In this document: piece by piece, positions 1-6,106 of the stretch
Layout of the letters: every line of letters begins with the position of its first letter
Position numbering within the stretch: the stretch's first letter is position 1
Origin: Treponema sp.
Lineage (GTDB): Bacteria; Spirochaetota; Spirochaetia; Treponematales; Breznakiellaceae
Assembly (NCBI GenBank): GCA_031273835.1
Contig: JAISRD010000092.1
Span: 1 to 6,161 of the forward strand
Reading direction: 5' to 3'
Length of the DNA: 6,161 nucleotides
The notes under the pieces: generated by a model
The model's database searches: none
The model's input: the letters and a program-made list of their open reading frames with translations, nothing else
Told to the model about the DNA's origin: nothing
Translations under genes and position numbers: made by a program

Positions 1-9
1 CGCGGCCGC

Positions 10-1008
10 TTACAAAACACCGGGGCTATGAATGATCGCTTCCAGCAGTATGGGAATGGATCGGGGGCCCTGAAAAAAGGTGGAAAAATCCCGGTACCAG
101 CTCATGTTGCACTCATTACAGGGCGGGCGGTGAAGGTCCTTTTCTTTCATGGTTAGTATATTTCCCAGCACATCGGGGAGCTGCATGCAGGGCCGCACGT
201 CGAAAAACCAGTCCACAAAAAGAACACGGGCGCCTCCATGGCAGTGGTATTTAGCCGAAGCGGGGTCCTTTAGATAATTGATGATATTTCTCATGGAGAT
301 TTCAGAATTGATAATCCCGTACTTTCCCGTCCTGCGCAGGGCGATCCCAGCTTCAATGCCGTGGATAACATCCTCCTTGGAAAAATTAACCGCCTCGCCC
401 CCCAGGGGATAAACCCGGGACTTTGAAAAGGTAGGGTAGTTAAGGGAGATAAAATCGTAGCCCATATTTTTGGCCCGTACGCAGACCTCCTCAAGCTTGT
501 TAAAGTTATCGTTCCAGATCAACACCGACGCCATGGTCTTGAGGGTCGTTTTTTTTACCAGTTCCATCGCCTCGGCCATTTTATCCATGATATTGTCTAT
601 CTTTCGGGATTTGGACATGATAACGGGGTCGCCTGAGTCAAAAGAGACGCTGAGGAGATCGCAGCCGGCATCTTCAAGGCGGCGGGGCATGTCGTCGCGC
701 ATAAGAAGCTGGGGGGCGGCATCAAGGACCGCGTTGTTAAGCTTCCGCCGGGAGGCCCGCCGGACAAAATCAATGATATTGGGGTGGAGCAGCGGTTCGC
801 CGCCGGTCAGGGTCAGATGGCCCACCCCGAAATCGGCAAGCCGGTCGATGGCGGCCAGGGCCTTTTCCTTGTCCACAAAAACCTTGGGCGTTTGTTTCCA
901 GATATCACAAAAATCGCACTTGGCTATACACGCGTTGGTAACGGCAAATTCACAGCACTTAAGCCTGTTGGACAGGTAGTTCATCGCCAGATGTAAGTTC
1001 TTTCCCAT
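10..1008 (-). CDS. Radical SAM protein with SPASM/twitch-like C-terminal cysteines, substrate unknown
   Basis: A 332-residue protein. Residues C27, C31 and C34 form the CxxxCxxC motif (CIAKCDFC) that binds the catalytic 4Fe-4S cluster, and GGEP at 69-72 is the usual SAM-contacting motif. Four further cysteines near the C-terminus (C256, C274, C297, C300) resemble the auxiliary-cluster region of SPASM/twitch radical SAM proteins. There is no signal peptide or membrane segment, so it is probably a cytoplasmic enzyme. The first ATG (1006-1008) lies about 21 bp downstream of a good promoter -10 box. Only a weak GAGG sits upstream, 12 nt from the ATG. A start at M9 (982-984) is the alternative. 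The gene is divergent from the folate operon and visibly less GC-rich than it. The radical SAM assignment is firm. The reaction cannot be named: cofactor or peptide maturation are family possibilities only. Confidence 0.9.
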   Translation of the reverse strand: MGKNLHLAMNYLSNRLKCCEFAVTNACIAKCDFCDIWKQTPKVFVDKEKALAAIDRLADFGVGHLTLTGGEPLLHPNIIDFVRRASRRKLNNAVLDAAPQLLMRDDMPRRLEDAGCDLLSVSFDSGDPVIMSKSRKIDNIMDKMAEAMELVKKTTLKTMASVLIWNDNFNKLEEVCVRAKNMGYDFISLNYPTFSKSRVYPLGGEAVNFSKEDVIHGIEAGIALRRTGKYGIINSEISMRNIINYLKDPASAKYHCHGGARVLFVDWFFDVRPCMQLPDVLGNILTMKEKDLHRPPCNECNMSWYRDFSTFFQGPRSIPILLEAIIHSPGVL

Positions 1009-1028
1009 AGATGTTTACAACCTCAGGC

Positions 1029-1057
1029 AGTATACCGTTTTACGGCGAAAAAGACAA
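1029..1057 (-). promoter_or_regulatory. Sigma-70-type promoter for the radical SAM gene
   Basis: Read on the - strand, TTGTCT (1057-1052) is followed after exactly 17 nt by TATACT (1034-1029), matching 4/6 and 5/6 of the -35 and -10 consensus. Transcription would begin near 1022-1023, leaving a leader of only about 14-15 nt before the ATG at 1008. It lies back to back with the fhs promoter, with 9 bp between the two -35 boxes. This is a sequence prediction only. Confidence 0.65.
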
Positions 1058-1066
1058 CGGCCTTAA

Positions 1067-1095
1067 TTGACGCGGGGTTCCGCGGCGTGTAGAAT
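1067..1095 (+). promoter_or_regulatory. Sigma-70-type promoter for the fhs operon
   Basis: TTGACG (1067-1072) and TAGAAT (1090-1095) each match 5/6 of the consensus and are separated by exactly 17 nt. The -10 box ends only 9 nt before the fhs ATG at 1105, so initiation 6-8 nt downstream of it would give an mRNA with a leader of about 2-4 nt. It probably drives all five + strand genes, since no other convincing promoter or terminator was seen between them. Confidence 0.7.
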
Positions 1096-1104
1096 GGGCG
1101 GACA

Positions 1105-2775
1105 ATGAAGTCCGATATAGAAATCGCCCAGGAAACCGCCCTCAAGGAGATCCGTGAAATCGCCCTTGAAGCGGAAATCGGCGAAAAATACCTGGAACCC
1201 TACGGCAGGTACAAGGCCAAGGTGGATTACGGTTTTCTAAAAGATAATGAATCCAAAAAAGACGGTAAGCTGATCCTGGTAAGCGCCGTTACCCCCACCC
1301 CGGCCGGGGAGGGAAAAACCACCACCACCGTGGGCCTCGCCGACGGCCTGAGAAAACTCGGCAAAAGGGCCGTGGCCGCCCTGCGGGAACCCTCCCTGGG
1401 GCCCGTTTTCGGCGTCAAGGGCGGGGCCGCCGGGGGCGGATACGCCCAGGTGGTTCCCATGGAGGATATCAACCTCCATTTTACCGGGGACATGCACGCC
1501 GTCGGCGCGGCCAACAACCTCCTCGCCGCCATGACGGACAACCACATCTACCAGGGCAACAAGCTGGGTATAGATCCCCGGCAGATCGTCTGGCGGCGCT
1601 GTGTGGACATGAACGACCGGCAGCTCCGTTTCATCGTCGACGGCCTGGGGGCTAAGGCAAACGGGACCCCCCGGGAAGACGGTTACGACATCACCGTGGC
1701 CAGCGAGATCATGGCCATACTCTGCCTTTCGTCGGACCTGGGGGATCTGAAAAAACGGCTGGCTTCGATTATTGTGGGCTATACCTTCACGGGAGAGCCC
1801 GTAAGGGCCGCCCAGTTGAACGCCCAGGGCGCCATGACCGCCCTCCTTAAGGACGCCCTGAAACCCAATCTGGTACAAACCCTGGAACACACCCCCGCCT
1901 TTGTCCACGGCGGACCCTTCGCCAATATTGCCCACGGCTGTAATTCCGTCATAGCCACCCGGACGGCCCTTAAACTGGGGGATTACGTGGTTACCGAGGC
2001 GGGATTCGGCGCGGACCTGGGGGCGGAAAAATTCCTCGACATCAAATGCCGCGCGGCGGGCCTTGTCCCCGCCGCGGTGGTGCTCGTCGCCACCATACGG
2101 GCCCTTAAACACCACGGAGGGGCCGCACGGGAAGACTTAACAAAGGAAAACCCCGGCGCCCTGGAACGGGGGCTTCCCAATCTCCTCCAGCATGTGGAAA
2201 ACATCACCGGCGTCTACGGCCTTCCCGTGGCGGCGGCGATCAACCGTTTCCCCCAGGATACGGAGGCGGAACTGAGCCTGGTGGAAAAGCGCTGCGGGGA
2301 ACTGGGGATAAGGGCGGTAAGGAGCGAAGCCTGGGCCCGGGGCGGCGCCGGCGCGGCGGCCCTGGCGGAAGAGGCGGTACGGCTCTGCGAAGGGCCGTCG
2401 AAGTTCCGTTACTGTTACGGGCTCTCCGAAAGCATAAGGGAGAAGATCGAGGCCGTGGCGGTAAAGGTGTACCGCGCTGAGGGCATAAACATGCTGCCCG
2501 CCGCGCAGAAACAGGCCGCCCTGTTTGAAAAGCTGGGCTTCGGGCGGCTGCCCGTCTGCATCGCCAAGACCCAATACAGTTTTTCCGACGATCCGAAACT
2601 CTTAGGCGCCCCCCGGGGCTTTACCTTGACGATACGGAACCTCAGGGTTTCCGCCGGTGCGGGTTTTATCACGGCCCTGACCGGGGATATTATGACCATG
2701 CCGGGGCTGCCTCCCGTACCGGCGGCGGAAAAAATCGACGTGGACGGCGCGGGCAGGATTTCAGGTTTGTTTTAG
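1105..2775 (+). CDS. fhs: Formate--tetrahydrofolate ligase (10-formyl-THF synthetase)
   Basis: Catalyses ATP + formate + THF to 10-formyl-THF + ADP + phosphate in the cytoplasm. This is the entry step of the methyl branch of the Wood-Ljungdahl pathway, and it is reversible to yield ATP. The 556 residues are the usual family length, and the match to clostridial FTHFS runs from the N-terminal SDIEIAQ to the C-terminal ISGLF. The nucleotide loop TPAGEGKTT is at 65-73, REPSLGP at 94-100, the glycine-rich signature GVKGGAAGGGY at 103-113, the second signature VATIRALKHHGG at 328-339, and AKTQYSFSDD at 487-496. The ATG start is fixed by alignment with the family N-terminus, although no good Shine-Dalgarno sequence precedes it (only GGGCGG at 1096-1101). 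It is the first gene of the likely operon and is followed 54 bp later by fchA. Whether it serves acetogenesis, formate production or biosynthesis cannot be decided from sequence. Confidence 0.97.
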   Translation: MKSDIEIAQETALKEIREIALEAEIGEKYLEPYGRYKAKVDYGFLKDNESKKDGKLILVSAVTPTPAGEGKTTTTVGLADGLRKLGKRAVAALREPSLGPVFGVKGGAAGGGYAQVVPMEDINLHFTGDMHAVGAANNLLAAMTDNHIYQGNKLGIDPRQIVWRRCVDMNDRQLRFIVDGLGAKANGTPREDGYDITVASEIMAILCLSSDLGDLKKRLASIIVGYTFTGEPVRAAQLNAQGAMTALLKDALKPNLVQTLEHTPAFVHGGPFANIAHGCNSVIATRTALKLGDYVVTEAGFGADLGAEKFLDIKCRAAGLVPAAVVLVATIRALKHHGGAAREDLTKENPGALERGLPNLLQHVENITGVYGLPVAAAINRFPQDTEAELSLVEKRCGELGIRAVRSEAWARGGAGAAALAEEAVRLCEGPSKFRYCYGLSESIREKIEAVAVKVYRAEGINMLPAAQKQAALFEKLGFGRLPVCIAKTQYSFSDDPKLLGAPRGFTLTIRNLRVSAGAGFITALTGDIMTMPGLPPVPAAEKIDVDGAGRISGLF

Positions 2776-2829
2776 GGCCCTTCCTTTGAGGAAGCACCGG
2801 TTCATTTTAGCTACGCAGGAGTTAAGGGA

Positions 2830-3459
2830 ATGGAATTTACCGGTTTAAGCTGCGGGGACTTTGTTTCCCTCCTGGGGAGCAAAGCCCCCGTACCCGGAGG
2901 GGGCGGCGCAGCGGCCCTGGTGGGAGCCGTCGGTATAGCCCTGGGGAATATGACGGCCTCCCTTACCATGGGGAAGAAGAAATACGCCGCTGTGGAAGAT
3001 GAACTCCGCCGCCTTAAGGAAGAGGCGGAGCGGCTTCAGGGGGAACTCCTGGACCTGGTACAGCGGGACGCCGAGGTCTTCGGGCCCCTTGCCGGGGCCT
3101 ATGGCCTTCCCTCGGGGACTCCGGCGGAACGGGAGGAAAAGGCTCAGGTAATGGAGGCGGCCCTGCGGGAAGCCTGTTCCGTTCCCCTTTCGATCATGGA
3201 AAAGTGCGGCGAGGCGATACGGCTCCTGGAACAGTTCGCCGCCAAGGGCAGCCGCCTTGCCGTAAGCGACGCCGGCGCTGGGGCCCTGTTCTGCAAGGCC
3301 GCCCTGGGGGGGGCAAGCCTCAATGTGTATATCAATACCGCCGCCATGAAGGACCGTTCCGCGGCGGAGGAAATCAACCGTAAGGCTGATGTCCTGCTTG
3401 GGGAATACGAGGCCCCGGCGGACGGAGTATTCAAAAGCGTCCGGGAACAGTTAAAATAG
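2830..3459 (+). CDS. fchA: Methenyl-THF cyclohydrolase (formimidoyl-THF cyclodeaminase family)
   Basis: A 209-residue member of the FTCD/cyclodeaminase family. It interconverts 10-formyl-THF and 5,10-methenyl-THF; some relatives also deaminate 5-formimino-THF. The length is normal for the stand-alone bacterial form. The glycine-rich N-terminal motif VPGGGGAAALVGA spans 21-33. A helical, partly coiled middle section (about 55-78) follows, and the conserved SDAGAGALF is at 146-154 with NVYIN at 165-169. The ATG is supported by AGGAG at 2817-2821, 8 nt upstream. It lies between fhs and folD, and folD starts 4 bp after its stop. That order fits the three-step formate to methylene-THF route, and the same gene order is known from clostridial acetogen clusters. 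Because the neighbouring FolD appears to lack cyclohydrolase residues, this protein is probably the main cyclohydrolase of the pathway. A role in histidine or purine degradation is the alternative. Confidence 0.93.
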   Translation: MEFTGLSCGDFVSLLGSKAPVPGGGGAAALVGAVGIALGNMTASLTMGKKKYAAVEDELRRLKEEAERLQGELLDLVQRDAEVFGPLAGAYGLPSGTPAEREEKAQVMEAALREACSVPLSIMEKCGEAIRLLEQFAAKGSRLAVSDAGAGALFCKAALGGASLNVYINTAAMKDRSAAEEINRKADVLLGEYEAPADGVFKSVREQLK

Positions 3460-3463
3460 CGGT

Positions 3464-4339
3464 ATGGTCCAAATACTCAGCGGCAAAGAGACCGCCGCCG
3501 CCATGACGGAATCCCTGCGGAAGGACGCGGAGGAACTGAAGGCCCGGGGTATCCTCCCCGCCCTGGGCATTATCCGCCTGGGACGGCGGGAAGCGGACCT
3601 TTCCTATGAACGGGGGATAACAAAACGCTGTGCCGCCGCCGGGGTGGAGGTAAAAAGCCGCGCGTTGGCGGAGGATACCAGCGGGGAAGCCCTGCTGGAC
3701 CTTATCGGCGATCTAAACGCCGACGGATCTATCCACGGAATCCTGATCTTCCGGCCCCTGCCCCCCCACATCGACGACAACGCGGTCCGCAACGCCCTGC
3801 TCCCCGCCAAGGATGTGGACGGCGTCACCGACGCTTCCCTTGCCGGGGTGTTTACCGGAAGCTCCCGGGGCTTCCCCCCCTGTACCGCCGAGGCCTGTCT
3901 GGAGATCCTCTCCCATTACGGCATAGACCCCGCCGGAAAACGGGCGGTGGTGGTGGGCCGCAGCCTGGTGGCCGGCCGGCCCGCGGCCCTGCTCCTGATG
4001 CACCGGCACAGTACCGTTACGGTCTGCCACACAAGGACCAGGGATCTGCCTTCGGTGGTAAGGGAGGGGGACCTCGTCATTGCCGCCGCCGGAAAACCGG
4101 AATTCCTTGGCCGGGAATGTTTTCGGGAAGGCCAGGTTATTGTCGACGTGGGTATCCATGCCGGACCGGGAAACGTCCTTTGCGGGGACGTAAACTTTGC
4201 CGAAGCGGCGGAAACGGCGGCGGCGATCACCCCCGTACCCGGCGGGGTGGGGGCGGTAACCCCCTCGGTCCTGGCGCGCCATGTGATAGAGGCCGCCAAA
4301 GCATCCGGCCCCTTCTGTTGCGCCGCCCCGGAAAATTGA
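3464..4339 (+). CDS. folD: Methylene-THF dehydrogenase, FolD family, probably lacking cyclohydrolase activity
   Basis: A 291-residue FolD-family protein that should oxidise or reduce 5,10-methylene-THF/methenyl-THF with NAD(P). The N-terminal catalytic half contains Y48 (the conserved active-site Tyr), GILIFRPLP at 92-100 and KDVDG at 116-120. The Rossmann half has VVVGRS at 162-167, TVTVCHTRT at 184-192 and PVPGGVG at 257-263. Aligned with human and E. coli FolD, the catalytic lysine (human K56, E. coli K54) is I52 here, and the active-site glutamine (human Q100) is F96. The aspartate (human D125) is kept as D119. PCTP is PCTA and GVGPMT is GVGAVT. These losses predict a dehydrogenase without cyclohydrolase, with FchA next door supplying that step. 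The ATG follows the fchA stop by 4 bp with no clear ribosome-binding site, suggesting translational coupling. The tail after about residue 278 is variable and includes a Cys-Cys pair. Cofactor preference (NAD or NADP) cannot be read with confidence. Confidence 0.93.
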   Translation: MVQILSGKETAAAMTESLRKDAEELKARGILPALGIIRLGRREADLSYERGITKRCAAAGVEVKSRALAEDTSGEALLDLIGDLNADGSIHGILIFRPLPPHIDDNAVRNALLPAKDVDGVTDASLAGVFTGSSRGFPPCTAEACLEILSHYGIDPAGKRAVVVGRSLVAGRPAALLLMHRHSTVTVCHTRTRDLPSVVREGDLVIAAAGKPEFLGRECFREGQVIVDVGIHAGPGNVLCGDVNFAEAAETAAAITPVPGGVGAVTPSVLARHVIEAAKASGPFCCAAPEN

Positions 4340-4356
4340 GTACTATTTTTCTTTAT

Positions 4357-4362
4357 AAGGAG
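4357..4362 (+). promoter_or_regulatory. Ribosome-binding site that fixes the GTG start of the nucleotidyltransferase gene
   Basis: AAGGAG lies 6 nt upstream of an in-frame GTG at 4369-4371, within the AT-rich 29-bp gap after the folD stop. It is the strongest Shine-Dalgarno sequence in the window. It argues against starting at the in-frame ATG at 4117, which lies deep inside folD. Confidence 0.8.
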
Positions 4363-4368
4363 TATCTT

Positions 4369-5124
4369 GTGTCCGGAGATTTTAAGACAATTCAGGATGA
4401 AATAACGGTTATCTTTTTAGGCCGCCTCAGGGAGGTATTCGGCGAAGACCTGTGGGCGGTACTGATCTACGGAAGCGCCGCCAGGGGGGACTACCGGAAG
4501 GACCTTTCCGACATCAACCTCCTGATCCTCCTTGAAAAAGCCCAGGCCCGGCGTATCGCCGAGGCGGGGCAAAAAACCGGGGCCTTCATGAGGAAGCGCC
4601 GGATAAGCCCGCTCATCATGACCAGGGAGGAATTTTATTCCGCCGCCGATGTCTTTCCCCTTGAGTACCAGGACATCGCCGAGGCCCACCGGGTTATCTT
4701 CGGGCAACTCGGGCCGGAGGATCTTTTTCCCAAAACCGTACACCTCCGCCACCAGATGGAAGAAAAGCTCCGGGGGGCGGTGGGGGACCTGCGTCGTATG
4801 CTGCTTGCCGCCGGGGGGAACCGGCGGCTTCTGGGGAAGCTCCTCTTAAACTGGTCCGGTGCGGGAAACACCCTTTTCCGGGGGCTCCTCCGGCTTAAGG
4901 GGGCGGAAAGCGCCGGCGCCGGGGGGCTGCTTGACGGGGTTTCCCGGGAATACGGCGTTTCCGTCAAGGGCTTCTCCGATCTGAACCGCCTGAGGGCAGG
5001 AGAAGTCGGCGGCAAAAGCACCGGACAGGGGGAAACGGCCCTTGAGCTGGCCGATTCCCTGCTGGATTCCCTGGTAAAACTCGCCGCCGCGGTGGACGCC
5101 ATGGCGGAGGGGGAAAGCCGGTGA
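4369..5124 (+). CDS. Nucleotidyltransferase-fold protein with helical C-terminal domain, function unknown
   Basis: A 251-residue protein. Residues about 6-110 form a Pol-beta/MNT-type nucleotidyltransferase domain with the signature IYGSAARGDYRKDLSDINLL: G35-S36, then D48-I-N50. The usual second metal-binding aspartate (D-x-D) is asparagine here. A later acidic stretch, LEYQDI at 97-102, may hold the third carboxylate. Residues from about 124 onward are predicted helical and resemble the C-terminal region of unnamed family members and HEPN-like partners. The GTG start was chosen because AAGGAG lies 6 nt upstream and the gene then begins 29 bp after folD; the next in-frame ATG is codon 73. The longer reading from 4117 would overlap folD by 223 bp and lacks homology there. 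Its stop overlaps the GTG of the next gene by 4 bp. No partner antitoxin or antibiotic substrate is evident, so I do not call it a toxin or resistance enzyme. Confidence 0.8.
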   Translation: MSGDFKTIQDEITVIFLGRLREVFGEDLWAVLIYGSAARGDYRKDLSDINLLILLEKAQARRIAEAGQKTGAFMRKRRISPLIMTREEFYSAADVFPLEYQDIAEAHRVIFGQLGPEDLFPKTVHLRHQMEEKLRGAVGDLRRMLLAAGGNRRLLGKLLLNWSGAGNTLFRGLLRLKGAESAGAGGLLDGVSREYGVSVKGFSDLNRLRAGEVGGKSTGQGETALELADSLLDSLVKLAAAVDAMAEGESR

Positions 5125-5945
5125 ACGCCGTAAGGGGCCCCGCAAAGCGCCCGATCCTTCCCCGCCGCGTCCTTTGGATGGCTGTCCTTTGGGCCGCGGC
5201 CCTTTGGCCGGCCTCCGCTCCGCCCGCCCAGGCGGCGGAAAAGCTTCCGGAAAGCTCAGGTTTTGTAAACGACTTCGCCGGCGTCATGGAAGCCGCCGAC
5301 AAACGGGCCCTGGAAGCCCTGGCCGCGGCCCTTGAAGAAAAAACCGGCGCCGAACTGGCGGTGGTTACCGTGGACTCCTACGCCCCCTACGCTTCCCTGG
5401 ACGATTACGCCCTTGCCCTGGCGGAATCCTGGGGCATAGGCAAAAAGGGGGAGGATAACGGCGTACTCCTGATCCTCGCCATGCAGGAAAGGCGGGTCAA
5501 GATTGAGGTGGGCTACGGACTTGAGGGGGCCATCCCCGATTCCGCCGCGGGCAGAATCCTTGACACGGCCCTGCTCCCCGATTTCAGGCGGAACGACTTC
5601 AGCGGGGGCCTCGTAAAGGGCGCCGAAGCCATCGCCGCCGCCGTGGCCCGTGAAAAGGGCCTCGATCCCGCGGAGCTGAATCTAAGCGCCCCCGCCGAAG
5701 AAGCCCCCCAGGACAGGGAGGGCGGCGCCCTCTCTCTCATCATCACGCTCTGCGTGGTCTTTTTCATCTGGCCCCTGCTTACCCTCCCCCTGAGACGGCG
5801 GAGAAGGCGGGGCTTCCCCGTGATCTTCAATTCCGGCGCCTTCCGGTCCGGCGGCTTCGGTTCCTCAGGGGGCTTCGGAGGCGGGGGCTTCGGAGGTTTC
5901 GGAGGCGGAGGTTTCGGCGGCGGCGGGGCTTCCCGGGGATTTTAG
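5121..5945 (+). CDS. Exported TPM-domain (YgcG-like) protein with transmembrane segment and Gly/Phe-rich tail
   Basis: A 274-residue protein. The N-terminus has basic residues R5, K9, R10, R15 and R16, then a hydrophobic core (about 17-33) and an AQA-A signal peptidase-like site near residue 38. The TPM domain spans about 45-180, with SGFVNDFAGV (46-55), NGVLLILA (113-120) and EVGYGLEGAIPD (129-140), then the GRIL motif. A single hydrophobic segment (204-224) is followed by six arginines (225-230), so that end should face the cytoplasm. The tail (239-274) is mostly glycine and phenylalanine and ends in GASRGF, as is usual for the family. The GTG start overlaps the previous TGA (GTGA), and GGAGG at 5106-5110 lies 10 nt upstream. 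TPM proteins are linked to membrane-associated functions and, for the plant homologue, phosphatase activity and photosystem II repair. The bacterial role is poorly known, and I infer only an envelope location. Confidence 0.88.
   Translation: MNAVRGPAKRPILPRRVLWMAVLWAAALWPASAPPAQAAEKLPESSGFVNDFAGVMEAADKRALEALAAALEEKTGAELAVVTVDSYAPYASLDDYALALAESWGIGKKGEDNGVLLILAMQERRVKIEVGYGLEGAIPDSAAGRILDTALLPDFRRNDFSGGLVKGAEAIAAAVAREKGLDPAELNLSAPAEEAPQDREGGALSLIITLCVVFFIWPLLTLPLRRRRRRGFPVIFNSGAFRSGGFGSSGGFGGGGFGGFGGGGFGGGGASRGF
5835..5927 (+). repeat. Low-complexity Gly/Phe-coding repeat in the TPM protein tail
   Basis: Imperfect repeats built around ggcttcgga and ggaggc units encode a run of GGFG and FGGGG motifs (residues 239-269). 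Such tails are normal in YgcG-like proteins. The DNA repetition makes the length prone to slippage. Confidence 0.7.
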
Positions 5946-5967
5946 CGCCCCCCGCCGCGCCTATGGC

Positions 5968-6016
5968 ACACAAAGAGGAACCACTAAAGACACGAAAACC
6001 ACGAAGAGAAGAATAG
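5968..6016. repeat. Degenerate 9-nt tandem repeat in the intergenic region
   Basis: Consecutive 9-nt units ccactaaag (5981-5989), acacgaaaa (5990-5998) and ccacgaaga (5999-6007) share the pattern NCACKAARR. A related acacaaaga lies at 5968-5976, and gaagaatag (6008-6016) is a decayed further unit. Read on the other strand it gives the TTCGTGG/TTCGTGT type of intergenic repeat that I recall from several unrelated bacterial genomes. No coding function is apparent. Confidence 0.55.
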
Positions 6017-6039
6017 CGGGGGGCCAACAAAGGCACGGC

Positions 6040-6106
6040 AATCCCGTGATGTCTTACGTAAAAATCTAACCGAAGGGGTTGTGGAATCCCATGATAAAAT
6101 CTAACC
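6040..6106. repeat. Duplicated two-part module, AATCCCRTGAT plus AAAATCTAACC
   Basis: The 11-mer AATCCC[G/A]TGAT occurs at 6040-6050 and 6085-6095, and the exact 11-mer AAAATCTAACC at 6061-6071 and 6096-6106. In the second copy the two parts are adjacent. In the first they are split by ten bases, gtcttacgta (6051-6060). This looks like an imperfect direct duplication of a roughly 22-nt element with an insertion or deletion. It could be a binding-site pair or a decayed intergenic repeat. Confidence 0.6.

Noticed and set aside
2..9. NotI site GCGGCCGC at the left edge, as a possible cloning junction
   Set aside because: It directly abuts the stop of an intact gene and is expected by chance in GC-rich DNA; no vector sequence is visible.
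1227..2699. Long open frames on the - strand across fhs
   Set aside because: They are antisense shadows caused by GC-rich codon use; their translations are low-complexity and the + strand gene is unambiguous.
2780..2794. Hairpin CTTCC-TTTGA-GGAAG between fhs and fchA as a terminator
   Set aside because: Only a 5-bp stem and no T-run follows, and the genes around it belong to one pathway.
4117..4368. Upstream extension of the nucleotidyltransferase to an ATG at 4117
   Set aside because: It would overlap folD by 223 bp, reads as out-of-frame GC-rich sequence, and a GTG with a strong ribosome-binding site exists at 4369.
4336..4368. Internal promoter in the AT-rich gap after folD (TTGAGT and TTATAA)
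   Set aside because: The spacing between the two boxes is about 11 nt, too short for a working sigma-70 promoter.
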